Below are positions 1 through 9,461 of a stretch of DNA of 15,529 nt, one piece after another. Position 1 is the first letter of the stretch; every line of letters starts with the position of its first letter. The DNA lies in the NCBI GenBank assembly GCA_903868285.1, contig CAIPUP010000157.1:1-15529 (forward strand), written 5' to 3'. Origin of the DNA: an uncultured beta proteobacterium (GTDB lineage: Bacteria > Pseudomonadota > Gammaproteobacteria > Burkholderiales > SG8-39). The notes beneath the pieces were generated by a model. That model made no database searches and was not told the DNA's origin. It saw only the letters and a program-made list of their open reading frames with translations. The translations under genes were made by a program, and so were the position numbers.

Positions 1-119
1 CGAGAGCGAAACGTTCGTCGTTCGCAGTTAAGCTTTGTTTCCAGATGGATTTGCGAGGTCACTGGTCCTCGGTATGCACTGCACTGCTTCAATACCCACG
101 TCGAAACCGGGTCGCCCCC
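1..119 (-). ncRNA. ssrA: tmRNA (ssrA), 5' part, truncated by window edge
   Basis: Transfer-messenger RNA rescues stalled ribosomes by acting as tRNA-Ala and then as a short mRNA that tags the nascent peptide for proteolysis. Read on the minus strand, the RNA begins GGGGGCGACCCGG at 119, followed by TTTCGACGTGGG, the typical 5' acceptor strand and D-loop-like segment of bacterial tmRNA. A pseudoknot-1-like helix pairs 54-58 with 67-71. The tag frame starts about 94 nt from the 5' end, after TTAACT, with resume codon GCG at 25-23 and reads A-N-D-E-R-F-A-L before the window ends; the family norm predicts two further alanines. The rest of the tag, the other pseudoknots and the 3' tRNA-like half lie outside. 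It sits 37 bp downstream of the DUF455 gene on the same strand. The 5' end is inferred from the family, not measured. Confidence 0.93.
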
Positions 120-132
120 TGTGGTCTTACAC

Positions 133-160
133 AACATAGGGATTATCCGCCAAACCTCAA
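133..160 (-). promoter_or_regulatory. putative ssrA promoter
   Basis: On the minus strand, TTGAGG (160-155) and TATGTT (138-133) are separated by 16 bp. The -10 ends 13 nt before the mature tmRNA 5' end, which would give a short 5' leader that RNase P could remove, as in other tmRNA precursors. The -35 overlaps the stop codon of the DUF455 gene. Each hexamer matches consensus at four of six positions, so this is a plausible but unproven assignment. Confidence 0.4.
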
Positions 161-1029
161 GCGCTTGTTGCACTAAATGCTGGGGCCGGTGCCTGCATGG
201 CTTCCAGCGCATCCGGTTCCGCGCTGCTGAAGCCGCAGGCCAGGCGTGCTGGGCGGTTAAAGGGCGGGTGTAGTTGCGGTGTTCCGGGGCGCTGCAGCAA
301 GGCCAGAAACGTTTGCTCCGGGTGCAAGCCGCGCACTTGGCATTGCTGGCGAAACCAGTGGTCGCCGATGGCGACATGGCCGATTTCTTCGGCCAGGATC
401 AGATCGAGTATCTGCGCTGCACGCTGATCCCCACAGGCGGCGAGTTTGTCCCGCAGTGCCGGTGTCACATCCAGGCCGCGTGCTTCCATGACACGCGGCA
501 CCAATGCCATGCGCGCCAGCACATCGTCGGCGGTGGCCAGTGCTGCCTGCCACAGACCGTCATGGGCGGCAAAGTCGCCGTAGTCGTGGCCCAGGCTGCG
601 CAGGTGTGCGGCCAGCAGGCTGAAGTGTTCTGCTTCCTCGGCCGCCACACCCAGCCAGTCGCGGTGAAACGCAGCGGGCATGGTGCGAAAACGACAACTG
701 GCATCCAGCGCCAGGTTGATGGCATTGAATTCAATGTGCGCAATGGCATGCAGCAGTGCGGCACGGCCAGCCGGCGTGCCCAGCCGCCGGCGCGGCACAT
801 CGCGCGGATGCACCAGCAGCGGTCGCGCCGGTCGTCCCGGTAAAGGCACGCTGAAGCTGTGTTGCATCGCATCGGCTTGCACGTCACCGTCCGGCACTGT
901 GCGATCTTGCAGTACCTCCTGATGCAAGGCCTTCACCAGCGCGCATTTTTGCGTTGGCGCATCACAGGCCAGCGCCTGGGCAATGCGTGCGAAGTAGTCG
1001 CTCATGGTTGCTGGGGCGGAGGAGGTCAT
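157..1029 (-). CDS. DUF455 family ferritin-like protein
   Basis: A 290-residue protein of the DUF455 ferritin-like family, whose function is unsettled. The sequence shows a complete diiron-style ligand pattern across four predicted helices: E100 in HIEFNAINLALD, E132-x-x-H135 in EEAEHFSLL, E182 in VMEARG, and E215-x-x-H218 in EEIGHVAIGDHWF. A non-heme diiron oxygenase or hydroxylase-like activity is therefore an inference; the substrate cannot be named. No signal peptide or membrane segment is visible, so it should be cytosolic. The start ATG at 1029 has AAGG just upstream; an in-frame ATG at 1005 (MSDYFARI) has no better ribosome binding site. It lies 9 bp after the gph stop and is probably cotranscribed with ubiG-gph. 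ssrA follows in the same direction. Confidence 0.88.
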   Translation of the reverse strand: MTSSAPATMSDYFARIAQALACDAPTQKCALVKALHQEVLQDRTVPDGDVQADAMQHSFSVPLPGRPARPLLVHPRDVPRRRLGTPAGRAALLHAIAHIEFNAINLALDASCRFRTMPAAFHRDWLGVAAEEAEHFSLLAAHLRSLGHDYGDFAAHDGLWQAALATADDVLARMALVPRVMEARGLDVTPALRDKLAACGDQRAAQILDLILAEEIGHVAIGDHWFRQQCQVRGLHPEQTFLALLQRPGTPQLHPPFNRPARLACGFSSAEPDALEAMQAPAPAFSATSA

Positions 1030-1038
1030 GCCTTGCGT

Positions 1039-1734
1039 TCAGCGCCGTGCTGGTAGTTCAAGCAATTCCAGTAACTGATGCGGCTGGTCGATCAGTGCAT
1101 CGGCACCCCATTGTTCCGGTGGCAGTCCGTCACCCAGGTAGCCCCAGCGCACCGCCACACCACGCATGCCTGCAGCGTTCGCGGCTTGGATGTCGCGCAG
1201 GTCGTCGCCGACATACAGGCAGTGCGCTGCTGCGATGCCAATGTGCTCTGCCGCATGCAGCAGCGGTGCGGGGTGGGGTTTGGCATGCGGCGTGGTGTCA
1301 CCGCTCACGACACAGGCTGCGCGCTGGTGCAGGCCGAGTGCTTCGACCACTGCCCCGGTAAACCGCTTGGCTTTGTTGGTGACGATGCCCCACACAATGC
1401 GGTGTTCATCCAGTTGATCGAGTAGCGTTGCGATGCCATCGAACAGGCCGGTGCGTTGCGCCAGCCCTTGTTCGTAGTAGTCAAGGAACTGCGTTTTCAT
1501 GGACTCGTACTGCGCGTGTTCGGGCGTGATGTCAAAGCCCACCTTGAGCAAGCCGCGTGCGCCGCTGGAGGTTTGTGGCCGGGTCAGATGTTCGGCGATG
1601 GCGGGCAGGCCTTGTTCATGCCGCATGCGGTTGAGCGCAGCGGCCAGATCGGGTGCGCTGTCGGCCAGCGTGCCATCGAGATCAAACAGCACTGCGCGCG
1701 GCGCAGCGGGTGTAGTGGAAACTGGCGTGTTCAT
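1039..1734 (-). CDS. gph: phosphoglycolate phosphatase (HAD family)
   Basis: Hydrolyses 2-phosphoglycolate to glycolate, a housekeeping step clearing a DNA-repair and metabolic by-product; cytosolic. The 231-residue product has all four HAD motifs: FDLDGTL with nucleophile D18 and acid/base D20, the VTNK motif II threonine, the lysine of AKPHPAP, and the acidic motif YVGDDLRDI. The segment between motifs I and II is a helical cap as in Gph. The start at 1734 (MNTPVSTT) is chosen because it forms a TGATG overlap with the ubiG stop and places the DxD motif at the usual distance from the N-terminus; an in-frame extension upstream to 1872 would run entirely through ubiG and is not credible. The ubiG-gph pairing is common in proteobacteria. 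Substrate specificity within the HAD family is inferred from similarity and context. Confidence 0.9.
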   Translation of the reverse strand: MNTPVSTTPAAPRAVLFDLDGTLADSAPDLAAALNRMRHEQGLPAIAEHLTRPQTSSGARGLLKVGFDITPEHAQYESMKTQFLDYYEQGLAQRTGLFDGIATLLDQLDEHRIVWGIVTNKAKRFTGAVVEALGLHQRAACVVSGDTTPHAKPHPAPLLHAAEHIGIAAAHCLYVGDDLRDIQAANAAGMRGVAVRWGYLGDGLPPEQWGADALIDQPHQLLELLELPARR

Positions 1735-2474
1735 CAGGCCGCTTTCCTGCATTGCATCAAGTAGTTGACGCTGCTGCTGCGGCCAGGTGCGCTGCGCAGC
1801 GAATAGCGTTTGGTGAGCGGGTTGTAGTGCATGCTGCGCATGGTCTGCACATCCAGGCCTGCATCGCGGCAATAGCCTGAAAGTTCGGACGGACGAATGA
1901 ATTTCTCCCAGTCATGGGTGCCGCGTGGCAGCAGTCGCAGCACGTACTCCGCCCCGAGGATGGCAAACAGATACGACTTCAGGCTGCGATCCAGGGTGGA
2001 AAAGAACACCTGGCCGCCCGGTTTGGCGAGACGCGAACAGGCGCGCACGATGCTGGCCGGCGAGGGCACATGTTCCAGCATTTCCATGCAGGTGACGACG
2101 TCGTAGCGGCCGGCTTCCTGCACCGCCAGGTCTTCGGCGCTGATCGCGAGATAACGCACCTGGCGGCCCGATTCCAGCAAATGCAGCTTGGCCACGGACA
2201 ATGCCTTGTCCGAGAGATCGATGCCAGTAACCGATGCCTCATGCGAAGTGAGGCCCTCTGCCAGGATGCCGCCGCCGCAGCCGACATCGAGTACCTGTGC
2301 GCCGCGCAGTGGCGCACTTTGGGCGATCCAGTCCAGGCGCAAGGGATTGATTTCATGCAGCGGCCGGAATTCGCTTTGCGGGTCCCACCAGCGGTGGGCC
2401 AGGGCGCTGAATTTTTCCAGCTCGGCCGGATCGGCGTTGGTGTGCTGTGGCGTTGGTTCTGGAGTACTGATCAT
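1734..2474 (-). CDS. ubiG: ubiquinone biosynthesis O-methyltransferase UbiG
   Basis: SAM-dependent enzyme performing both O-methylations of ubiquinone synthesis (on 2-polyprenyl-6-hydroxyphenol and 3-demethylubiquinol). The 246-residue protein matches usual UbiG length. Visible features: the family N-terminal motif FSALAHRWWDP (22-32), the SAM-binding glycine motif VLDVGCGGG (61-69), the acidic residue after strand 2 in GIDLSDKAL, and EMLEHVPSP (131-139). The C-terminal WEKFIRPSEL and MHYNPLTKRYSL segments are also typical. The start ATG at 2474 lacks a strong Shine-Dalgarno sequence. An intrinsic terminator lies between it and upstream ompA, so ubiG either depends on readthrough or has its own promoter, which I could not identify. 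Its stop overlaps the gph start by one base. Confidence 0.95.
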   Translation of the reverse strand: MISTPEPTPQHTNADPAELEKFSALAHRWWDPQSEFRPLHEINPLRLDWIAQSAPLRGAQVLDVGCGGGILAEGLTSHEASVTGIDLSDKALSVAKLHLLESGRQVRYLAISAEDLAVQEAGRYDVVTCMEMLEHVPSPASIVRACSRLAKPGGQVFFSTLDRSLKSYLFAILGAEYVLRLLPRGTHDWEKFIRPSELSGYCRDAGLDVQTMRSMHYNPLTKRYSLRSAPGRSSSVNYLMQCRKAA

Positions 2475-2511
2475 GTTGGTACTTTTGTAGTGAAAGCCAG
2501 CAGTATGGGCG

Positions 2512-2542
2512 AAAAAAAAGCCCTGCCGAGGCAGGGCTTTTT
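2512..2542 (-). terminator. intrinsic terminator after ompA
   Basis: A GC-rich 7-bp stem (GCCCTGC 2520-2526 with GCAGGGC 2531-2537) closes a CGAG loop and is extended by A/T pairs. Read on the minus strand it is followed by eight consecutive T (2519-2512). It starts 15 bp past the ompA stop. A shorter T run on the other strand makes it formally bidirectional, but no plus-strand gene ends here. Confidence 0.9.
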
Positions 2543-2556
2543 CTGTGCTGCGAGGC

Positions 2557-3228
2557 TTACTTGGCAGTCGTACCTACGACCTCGATTTCCACGCGACGGT
2601 TCTTGGCACGGCCTTCTTTGGTCTTGTTGTCGGCGATCGGCTGCTTCTTGCCTTTGCCTTCGGTGTAGACGCGGTTGGCCGGAATGCCTTTGCTCACCAG
2701 GTAGGCTTTCACAGCATCGGCACGACGCAGCGAGAGCTTCTGGTTGTAGGCCACGCTACCAATGGAGTCAGTGTGACCAATGGCGATGATCACTTCCAGG
2801 TTCACAGCCTTCAGCTTGGCAACCAGGTCGTCCAGTTTGGCGCGTGCTTCGGTTTTGATGACCGACTTGTCAAAGTCGAACAGCGCGTCGGAAGCCAGGG
2901 TGATTTTCTGGGTTACCGGGGCCGGCTTGGCGGCAGGCTTGGCCGCAGGAGCGGGTGCAGCACGGGGCGCAGGGGCAGGGGCAGCACTTGGCGCCGGTGA
3001 ACTACGGGGAGCCGGCACGGCCTTGGGAGCCAGATCCGGATCGCACTCGGCGGTTGCCATGGCGGGGGTCCAGGACCCGGTGCGCCAGCACAGGCCGAAG
3101 CCGCTCTTGGCAACACCACCACGCTGGTCCATCAGGTAACCGGAGTTGCTGCTCTGTGCGCTGGCAGTCGCAGTGAATGCGCTGAACGCGATGGCTGTGG
3201 CAGCAAGAAGACTGATTTTTTTGTACAT
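2557..3228 (-). CDS. ompA: OmpA family peptidoglycan-binding outer membrane protein (RmpM-like)
   Basis: Periplasmic protein expected to tether the outer membrane or its porins to peptidoglycan. The 223-residue precursor has a signal peptide (MYKKISLLAATAIAFSAF..., cleavage likely after ASA at 22-24), a short conserved segment with two cysteines (C47 in GLCWRTG, C62 in ECDPDL), a Pro/Ala-rich linker at about 68-104, and a C-terminal OmpA domain (about 108-220). In GHTDSIGS...LSLRRADAV, D154 and R169 match the E. coli OmpA residues that bind diaminopimelate; NRRVEIEV closes the domain. It lacks the eight-strand N-terminal barrel of enteric OmpA and so resembles Neisseria RmpM. The start at 3228 has GAGGGGA six bases upstream. 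A terminator follows the stop, so transcripts should be abundant and mainly monocistronic; no clear promoter was seen in the 85-bp spacer to mtaD. Confidence 0.92.
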   Translation of the reverse strand: MYKKISLLAATAIAFSAFTATASAQSSNSGYLMDQRGGVAKSGFGLCWRTGSWTPAMATAECDPDLAPKAVPAPRSSPAPSAAPAPAPRAAPAPAAKPAAKPAPVTQKITLASDALFDFDKSVIKTEARAKLDDLVAKLKAVNLEVIIAIGHTDSIGSVAYNQKLSLRRADAVKAYLVSKGIPANRVYTEGKGKKQPIADNKTKEGRAKNRRVEIEVVGTTAK

Positions 3229-3313
3229 GCTTTCCCCTCGTATGTGTTTTTGCCTCGGCATGCAACTTCCGAAGATGGGTCGAATCGCCTGTTGCGACCG
3301 ATCCTGTTCTTGC

Positions 3314-4684
3314 CTAATCAAACTCTGCAACCAGCCGATTCTGCCACAAATCGACGCGGGAATTCAAATCGCTGAAGGCCCCCGGCAGCAAGTCCCGGGC
3401 TTGCATGAGCGCCTGGCCGGCGACCCAGACATGGCTGACATGTTCCCGCCCGGCGGCGTAGACCAGCTGCGAGGCAGGCTGATAGAGCGGGCGCAATGCG
3501 GGCTGATGGCCGTCCGGGGACAGGTCGATGGCAATCAGGTCGGCCGCCTTGCCAACTTCGATGCTGCCAATTTCCGACTCCAGCCCCAGAGCGCGGGCGC
3601 CAGCCAGCGTGGCGGCGTGCAGCGTGGCATGCGCCGGCAGGGCATCGGCACGATTGGCGACCGCTTTGGCCAGTAGTGAGGCGGTACGCATCTCGCCCAG
3701 CAGATCGAGGCGATTGTTGCTGGCAGCGCCATCCGTGCCCAGGCCAAGGTTGACCCCGGCCTCGAGCATTGCTGCCACCGGGGCAAAGCCGCTGGCCAGC
3801 TTGAGGTTGGAGGAGGGGCAGTGCGCCACCGAGGCACCATGGCGTGCCAGCAGATCGATTTCCTGCGGTGTCAGGTGTACCGCATGCACTGCGATCAGAC
3901 GCGGGCCCAGCACGCCCAGCGACTGCATGCGCGCCAGTGGCCGCAGACCATGCTGCTGCAAGCTGGTGGCGATCTCCTCGGTGGTTTCATGCAGGTGCAG
4001 ATGGATCGGTAATTCCAGTTCTTCGGCCAGGGTGACGATGCGCTCGAAGCTCTTGTTGCCCACGGTGTAGGGAGCATGCGGCGCCATGCAAAACGACAGC
4101 AGACCGTCATCGCTGCTGCTGTCGCGCATGGCATCACGCATGGCCAGCCCCTTGGCCAGGTAGTCCTCCGGATCGCTGGCATAGGGGGTAGGAAAGTCCA
4201 TCACGATCAGGCCGATGGCCGCGCGCATGCCCACGGCGCGCGCCGCACGGGCGGTGGCCTCGGGGAAAAAATACATGTCGTTAAAGCACGTCACCCCGGC
4301 ACGCAGCATTTCGGCGCAGGCCAGCAGGCTGCCGTCGTACACGAAGGCGTCGGACACATGGCGCCCCTCAGCTGGCCAGATGTGTTGCTGCAGCCATGTC
4401 ATCAGCGGCAGGTCGTCGGCCAGGCCGCGCATCAGGCTCATTGCAGCGTGGCAATGCAGATTGACCAGGCCTGGCATCAGCAGCTGCCCGGGCAGCGCCT
4501 GCACCACATCGGCCCGCCACAGTGTTTCGGCATCGGCGCGCGGCAGCAGCGCCACGATGCGCCCATCGCGGATCAGTACGCTGTGCTGCTGCAAGGTCAG
4601 CCCGGCCGGCTGGATCGGAATGATCCACTCCGGGTCGAGTCGCAGATCGGCGCGCTGCAATGTGGTGTCAGGGAGGGTAGACAT
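3314..4684 (-). CDS. mtaD: TRZ/ATZ family amidohydrolase, probable MTA/SAH deaminase
   Basis: A 456-residue cytosolic amidohydrolase of the subgroup that deaminates 5'-methylthioadenosine and S-adenosylhomocysteine. Metal and catalytic residues are all present: H77-x-H79 in PGLVNLHCHA, H230 and E233 in IHLHLHETTEE, H267/H270 in AVHAVHLT, and D318 in GLGTDGAASNN. The N- and C-terminal parts form the small beta-sandwich (GLTLQQHSVLIRDGRIVAL; VWVAGQALM). The start at 4684 (MSTLPDTT) is 7 bp after the stop of the small OmpA-like gene; a longer in-frame extension would lie inside that gene. Tight spacing suggests cotranscription. If the assignment is right it would recycle SAH, produced for example by UbiG, but the same fold also covers guanine, cytosine and triazine hydrolases, so the exact substrate is an inference. 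Confidence 0.8.
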   Translation of the reverse strand: MSTLPDTTLQRADLRLDPEWIIPIQPAGLTLQQHSVLIRDGRIVALLPRADAETLWRADVVQALPGQLLMPGLVNLHCHAAMSLMRGLADDLPLMTWLQQHIWPAEGRHVSDAFVYDGSLLACAEMLRAGVTCFNDMYFFPEATARAARAVGMRAAIGLIVMDFPTPYASDPEDYLAKGLAMRDAMRDSSSDDGLLSFCMAPHAPYTVGNKSFERIVTLAEELELPIHLHLHETTEEIATSLQQHGLRPLARMQSLGVLGPRLIAVHAVHLTPQEIDLLARHGASVAHCPSSNLKLASGFAPVAAMLEAGVNLGLGTDGAASNNRLDLLGEMRTASLLAKAVANRADALPAHATLHAATLAGARALGLESEIGSIEVGKAADLIAIDLSPDGHQPALRPLYQPASQLVYAAGREHVSHVWVAGQALMQARDLLPGAFSDLNSRVDLWQNRLVAEFD

Positions 4685-4691
4685 GCGGGAG

Positions 4692-5255
4692 TTACTTCGC
4701 CACGCCCTGGATGTCGATCGATACGCGACGGTTGGGGGCCAGGCATTCCACCAGTGCAGCGCCCTTTTCTTCGCTGCAGAACTTGGCCGGGGCAGCTGCA
4801 GCCATGCCCATGGCCTGCACCTTGGCTCTGGCCAGCCCCCTGCGTGCCAGCTGCTCCTTGACGGCTTCCGCGCGGCGCAGCGAAAGTGCCTGTGCGCCGC
4901 TCTCGAGCCGGTCGGCGTGGCCATTGATGGTGACCGATTCCAGGGTTACGCAGCCTTCGATGCGATTCATGAAGTCCTGCTCGATCTTGCTGCGGGCGCC
5001 ATCGCTAAGTACCGATTTGTTCGCGCCAAACAGGGCATCGCCACCGAGGGTGACCGTGGTGTCGCAACGCCGAGCCGGAGCGTCGGACGGCGCGGCGGCG
5101 GACGGAGCGACGGTCTGTGCCAGCGCCAGGCCGCAGCCCAGGCTGGCGAGCATGGCGAACGCCTTGATTAAAAGCCTCATGTGTCTTGCAGTGCGCGGTT
5201 TTGGAGAGTGCGGCCCTGCATCGCGCGGTCCTGCAGCGCGTTGAATGGATTGCAT
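4692..5255 (-). CDS. small exported OmpA-domain protein
   Basis: A 187-residue exported protein with a C-terminal OmpA-like peptidoglycan-binding domain (about 67-184): VTLGGDALF, NGHADRLESG, LSLRRAEAV, APNRRVSID. D115 and R128 are candidate diaminopimelate contacts, with the loop between them two residues shorter than in the neighbouring OmpA. Cysteines C160 and C171 before NRRV resemble the pair in Neisseria RmpM. The hydrophobic signal (MRLLIKAFAMLASLGCGLALAQ) probably ends at ALA|Q; SLGC is a poor lipobox. I chose the start at 5255 because AGAGGGG sits 7 bases upstream; this leaves an unusual 25-residue N-terminal region before the signal. An in-frame ATG at 5180 begins exactly at the signal but has only a weak ribosome binding site. 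It is divergent from gyrA and heads a tight pair with mtaD. Confidence 0.78.
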   Translation of the reverse strand: MQSIQRAAGPRDAGPHSPKPRTARHMRLLIKAFAMLASLGCGLALAQTVAPSAAAPSDAPARRCDTTVTLGGDALFGANKSVLSDGARSKIEQDFMNRIEGCVTLESVTINGHADRLESGAQALSLRRAEAVKEQLARRGLARAKVQAMGMAAAAPAKFCSEEKGAALVECLAPNRRVSIDIQGVAK

Positions 5256-5577
5256 TTTTTTACCCCTCTGGGTGGCAAATTTCATCGCCGATTCGGATTG
5301 ATTAGCTCGGTTCGAAAAAACGCGCCGGATGATACCCCGGGCGGTCGTGCGCCGACCCGTTTCCATTGCCGCCAGTCCGGATTGCCAGCCATTAACTGTT
5401 AAAATCGCGTGTTGCGTCTGACGACCGTTTTTTTACCGTCTTTCGTCCTTTTTTCACCGCCCGTTGTTCAGGCAGTCGTTTCCGGAACGTGCTGTGTGCG
5501 GGGCTCTGTGAGGTTGCCAAAGAGTCCAGCTGCGCCGATATCCGGTCGCCGGCCCAAAAGAGCATTGCTTACCTGTC
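5256..5577. other. divergent intergenic region between the OmpA-like gene and gyrA
   Basis: This 322-bp spacer holds regulatory sequence for two divergent genes and no credible gene. The plus-strand half carries an extended -10 promoter (5397-5405) and a T-rich transcribed leader with runs of seven T (5428-5434) and six T (5449-5454). TTAAC-T-GTTAA (5392-5402) is a perfect inverted repeat overlapping the promoter. The minus-strand half carries the AGAGGGG ribosome binding site (5269-5263); I found no convincing minus-strand promoter (TATCAT at 5334-5329 lacks a -35). Confidence 0.7.
5397..5405 (+). promoter_or_regulatory. putative extended -10 promoter of gyrA
   Basis: TGTTAAAAT matches the extended -10 form TGnTATAAT with one mismatch in the hexamer. 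No -35 is present at normal spacing (TTGCCA at 5382-5387 is only 12 bp away), which extended -10 promoters tolerate. Transcription would begin near 5412, giving a leader of about 165 nt before the gyrA ATG. Confidence 0.5.
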
Positions 5578-8250
<2,673 letters not shown>

Positions 8251-8314
8251 TCAGCGCCGGTGCGCGTTGCTGCGCGTGCAGTCCCGGCTTCAACATGAGG
8301 CGATGAGGTACAGC

Positions 8315-9397
8315 ATGGGTCGGGTGTTCAATTTCAGCGCAGGGCCGGCAGTGTTGCCCGAGCAGGTGCTGCAGCAGGCTGCGGCCGAGATGCTCGATTG
8401 GCACGGCTGTGGCATGGGCGTGATGGAAATGAGCCATCGCGGCAAGGATTTCATTGCCATTGCCGAGCAGGCCGAAGCGCTGTTGCGCCAGTTGATGGGC
8501 ATCCCCGACAACTACAAGGTGCTGTTTCTGCAAGGCGGTGCCACCCTGCAGTTCAACATGCTGCCGATGAATCTGCTGCGCGGTCGCAAGCAGGCCGATT
8601 ACGTCAATACCGGCATCTGGTCGACCAAGGCCATTCGCGAGGCCGGTGCCTATTGCGAGGTCAACGTCGCCGCCTCGTCGGAGGGGGGCGGCTTTGATTG
8701 CGTGCCTGACCTCGCGCAATGGCAACTTGATCCGAACGCCGCCTATGTGCATGTCACCACCAACGAGACCATCGGCGGGGTGGAGTATCACTGGGTGCCC
8801 GATACCGGCCAGGTGCCGCTGGTGGCGGATATGTCCTCGCACATTCTGTCGCGGCCGATGGATGTGTCGCGCTATGCCCTGATTTACGCCGGGGCGCAGA
8901 AGAACATTGGTCCGGCCGGCCTGACCATCGTGATCGTGCGCGAAGATATGCTCGGTCAGGTGCTGCCCGGCACGCCCGGGCCGCTCAATTACGCGGTGCA
9001 TGCCGAGGCCGGTTCCATGTCGAATACCCCGCCAACCTGGGCGGTGTACATCGCCGGTCTGGTGTTTCAGTGGCTGCAGCAGCAGGGCGGCATCGAGGCC
9101 ATGGCCCGGCGTAATCAGGAAAAGGCGGCGTTGCTGTATGACTTCATCGATGCCAGCAGCCTGTTCAGCAATCCCATTCGACGCCAGGACCGCTCGCTGA
9201 TGAATGTGCCCTTCACCCTGGCCGATACGGCGCTGGATGCAGCCTTTTTGGCCGGTGCCGAGGCGCGTGGCATGGTGCAATTGAAGGGCCATCGCACCGT
9301 GGGCGGCATGCGAGCCTCGCTGTATAACGCCATGCCCCTTGAAGGGGTGCGCCAACTTGTTGATTACATGCGTGAATTTGAAGCGCTTCGGGGCTGA
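8315..9397 (+). CDS. serC: phosphoserine aminotransferase
   Basis: PLP enzyme converting 3-phosphohydroxypyruvate to phosphoserine in serine synthesis, and acting in the PLP pathway through phosphohydroxythreonine; cytosolic. The 360-residue product has normal SerC length. Visible motifs: NFSAGPAVLP at the N-terminus, MEMSHRGKDF (37-46), FLQGGATLQF (71-80), HVTTNETIGG (146-155), ADMSSHILSRP and the PLP lysine K196 in YAGAQKNIGPAG. The C-terminal LKGHRTVGGMRASLYNA is also typical. The start at 8315 is set by GAGGT five bases upstream and by the conserved N-terminus; in-frame ATGs further upstream (for example 8303) add residues that do not match the family. It follows gyrA by 64 bp without a clear terminator and precedes pheA by 64 bp. 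Confidence 0.97.
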   Translation: MGRVFNFSAGPAVLPEQVLQQAAAEMLDWHGCGMGVMEMSHRGKDFIAIAEQAEALLRQLMGIPDNYKVLFLQGGATLQFNMLPMNLLRGRKQADYVNTGIWSTKAIREAGAYCEVNVAASSEGGGFDCVPDLAQWQLDPNAAYVHVTTNETIGGVEYHWVPDTGQVPLVADMSSHILSRPMDVSRYALIYAGAQKNIGPAGLTIVIVREDMLGQVLPGTPGPLNYAVHAEAGSMSNTPPTWAVYIAGLVFQWLQQQGGIEAMARRNQEKAALLYDFIDASSLFSNPIRRQDRSLMNVPFTLADTALDAAFLAGAEARGMVQLKGHRTVGGMRASLYNAMPLEGVRQLVDYMREFEALRG

Positions 9398-9461
9398 TCC
9401 GGGGCCGGGTTGAGGTCAGCCTGAATTGGCCTTGGCCTGGTAACAAGCAGGAGAGATTTGC

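Noticed and set aside
1914..2789. Plus-strand frame across ubiG and the ompA terminator
   Set aside because: It runs antisense to ubiG, crosses the terminator hairpin and the end of ompA, and has no domain or ribosome binding site.
5094..5138. Lipoprotein signal in the small OmpA-like protein
   Set aside because: SLGC lacks the usual Leu at -3, and a good signal peptidase I site (ALA|Q) follows shortly after.
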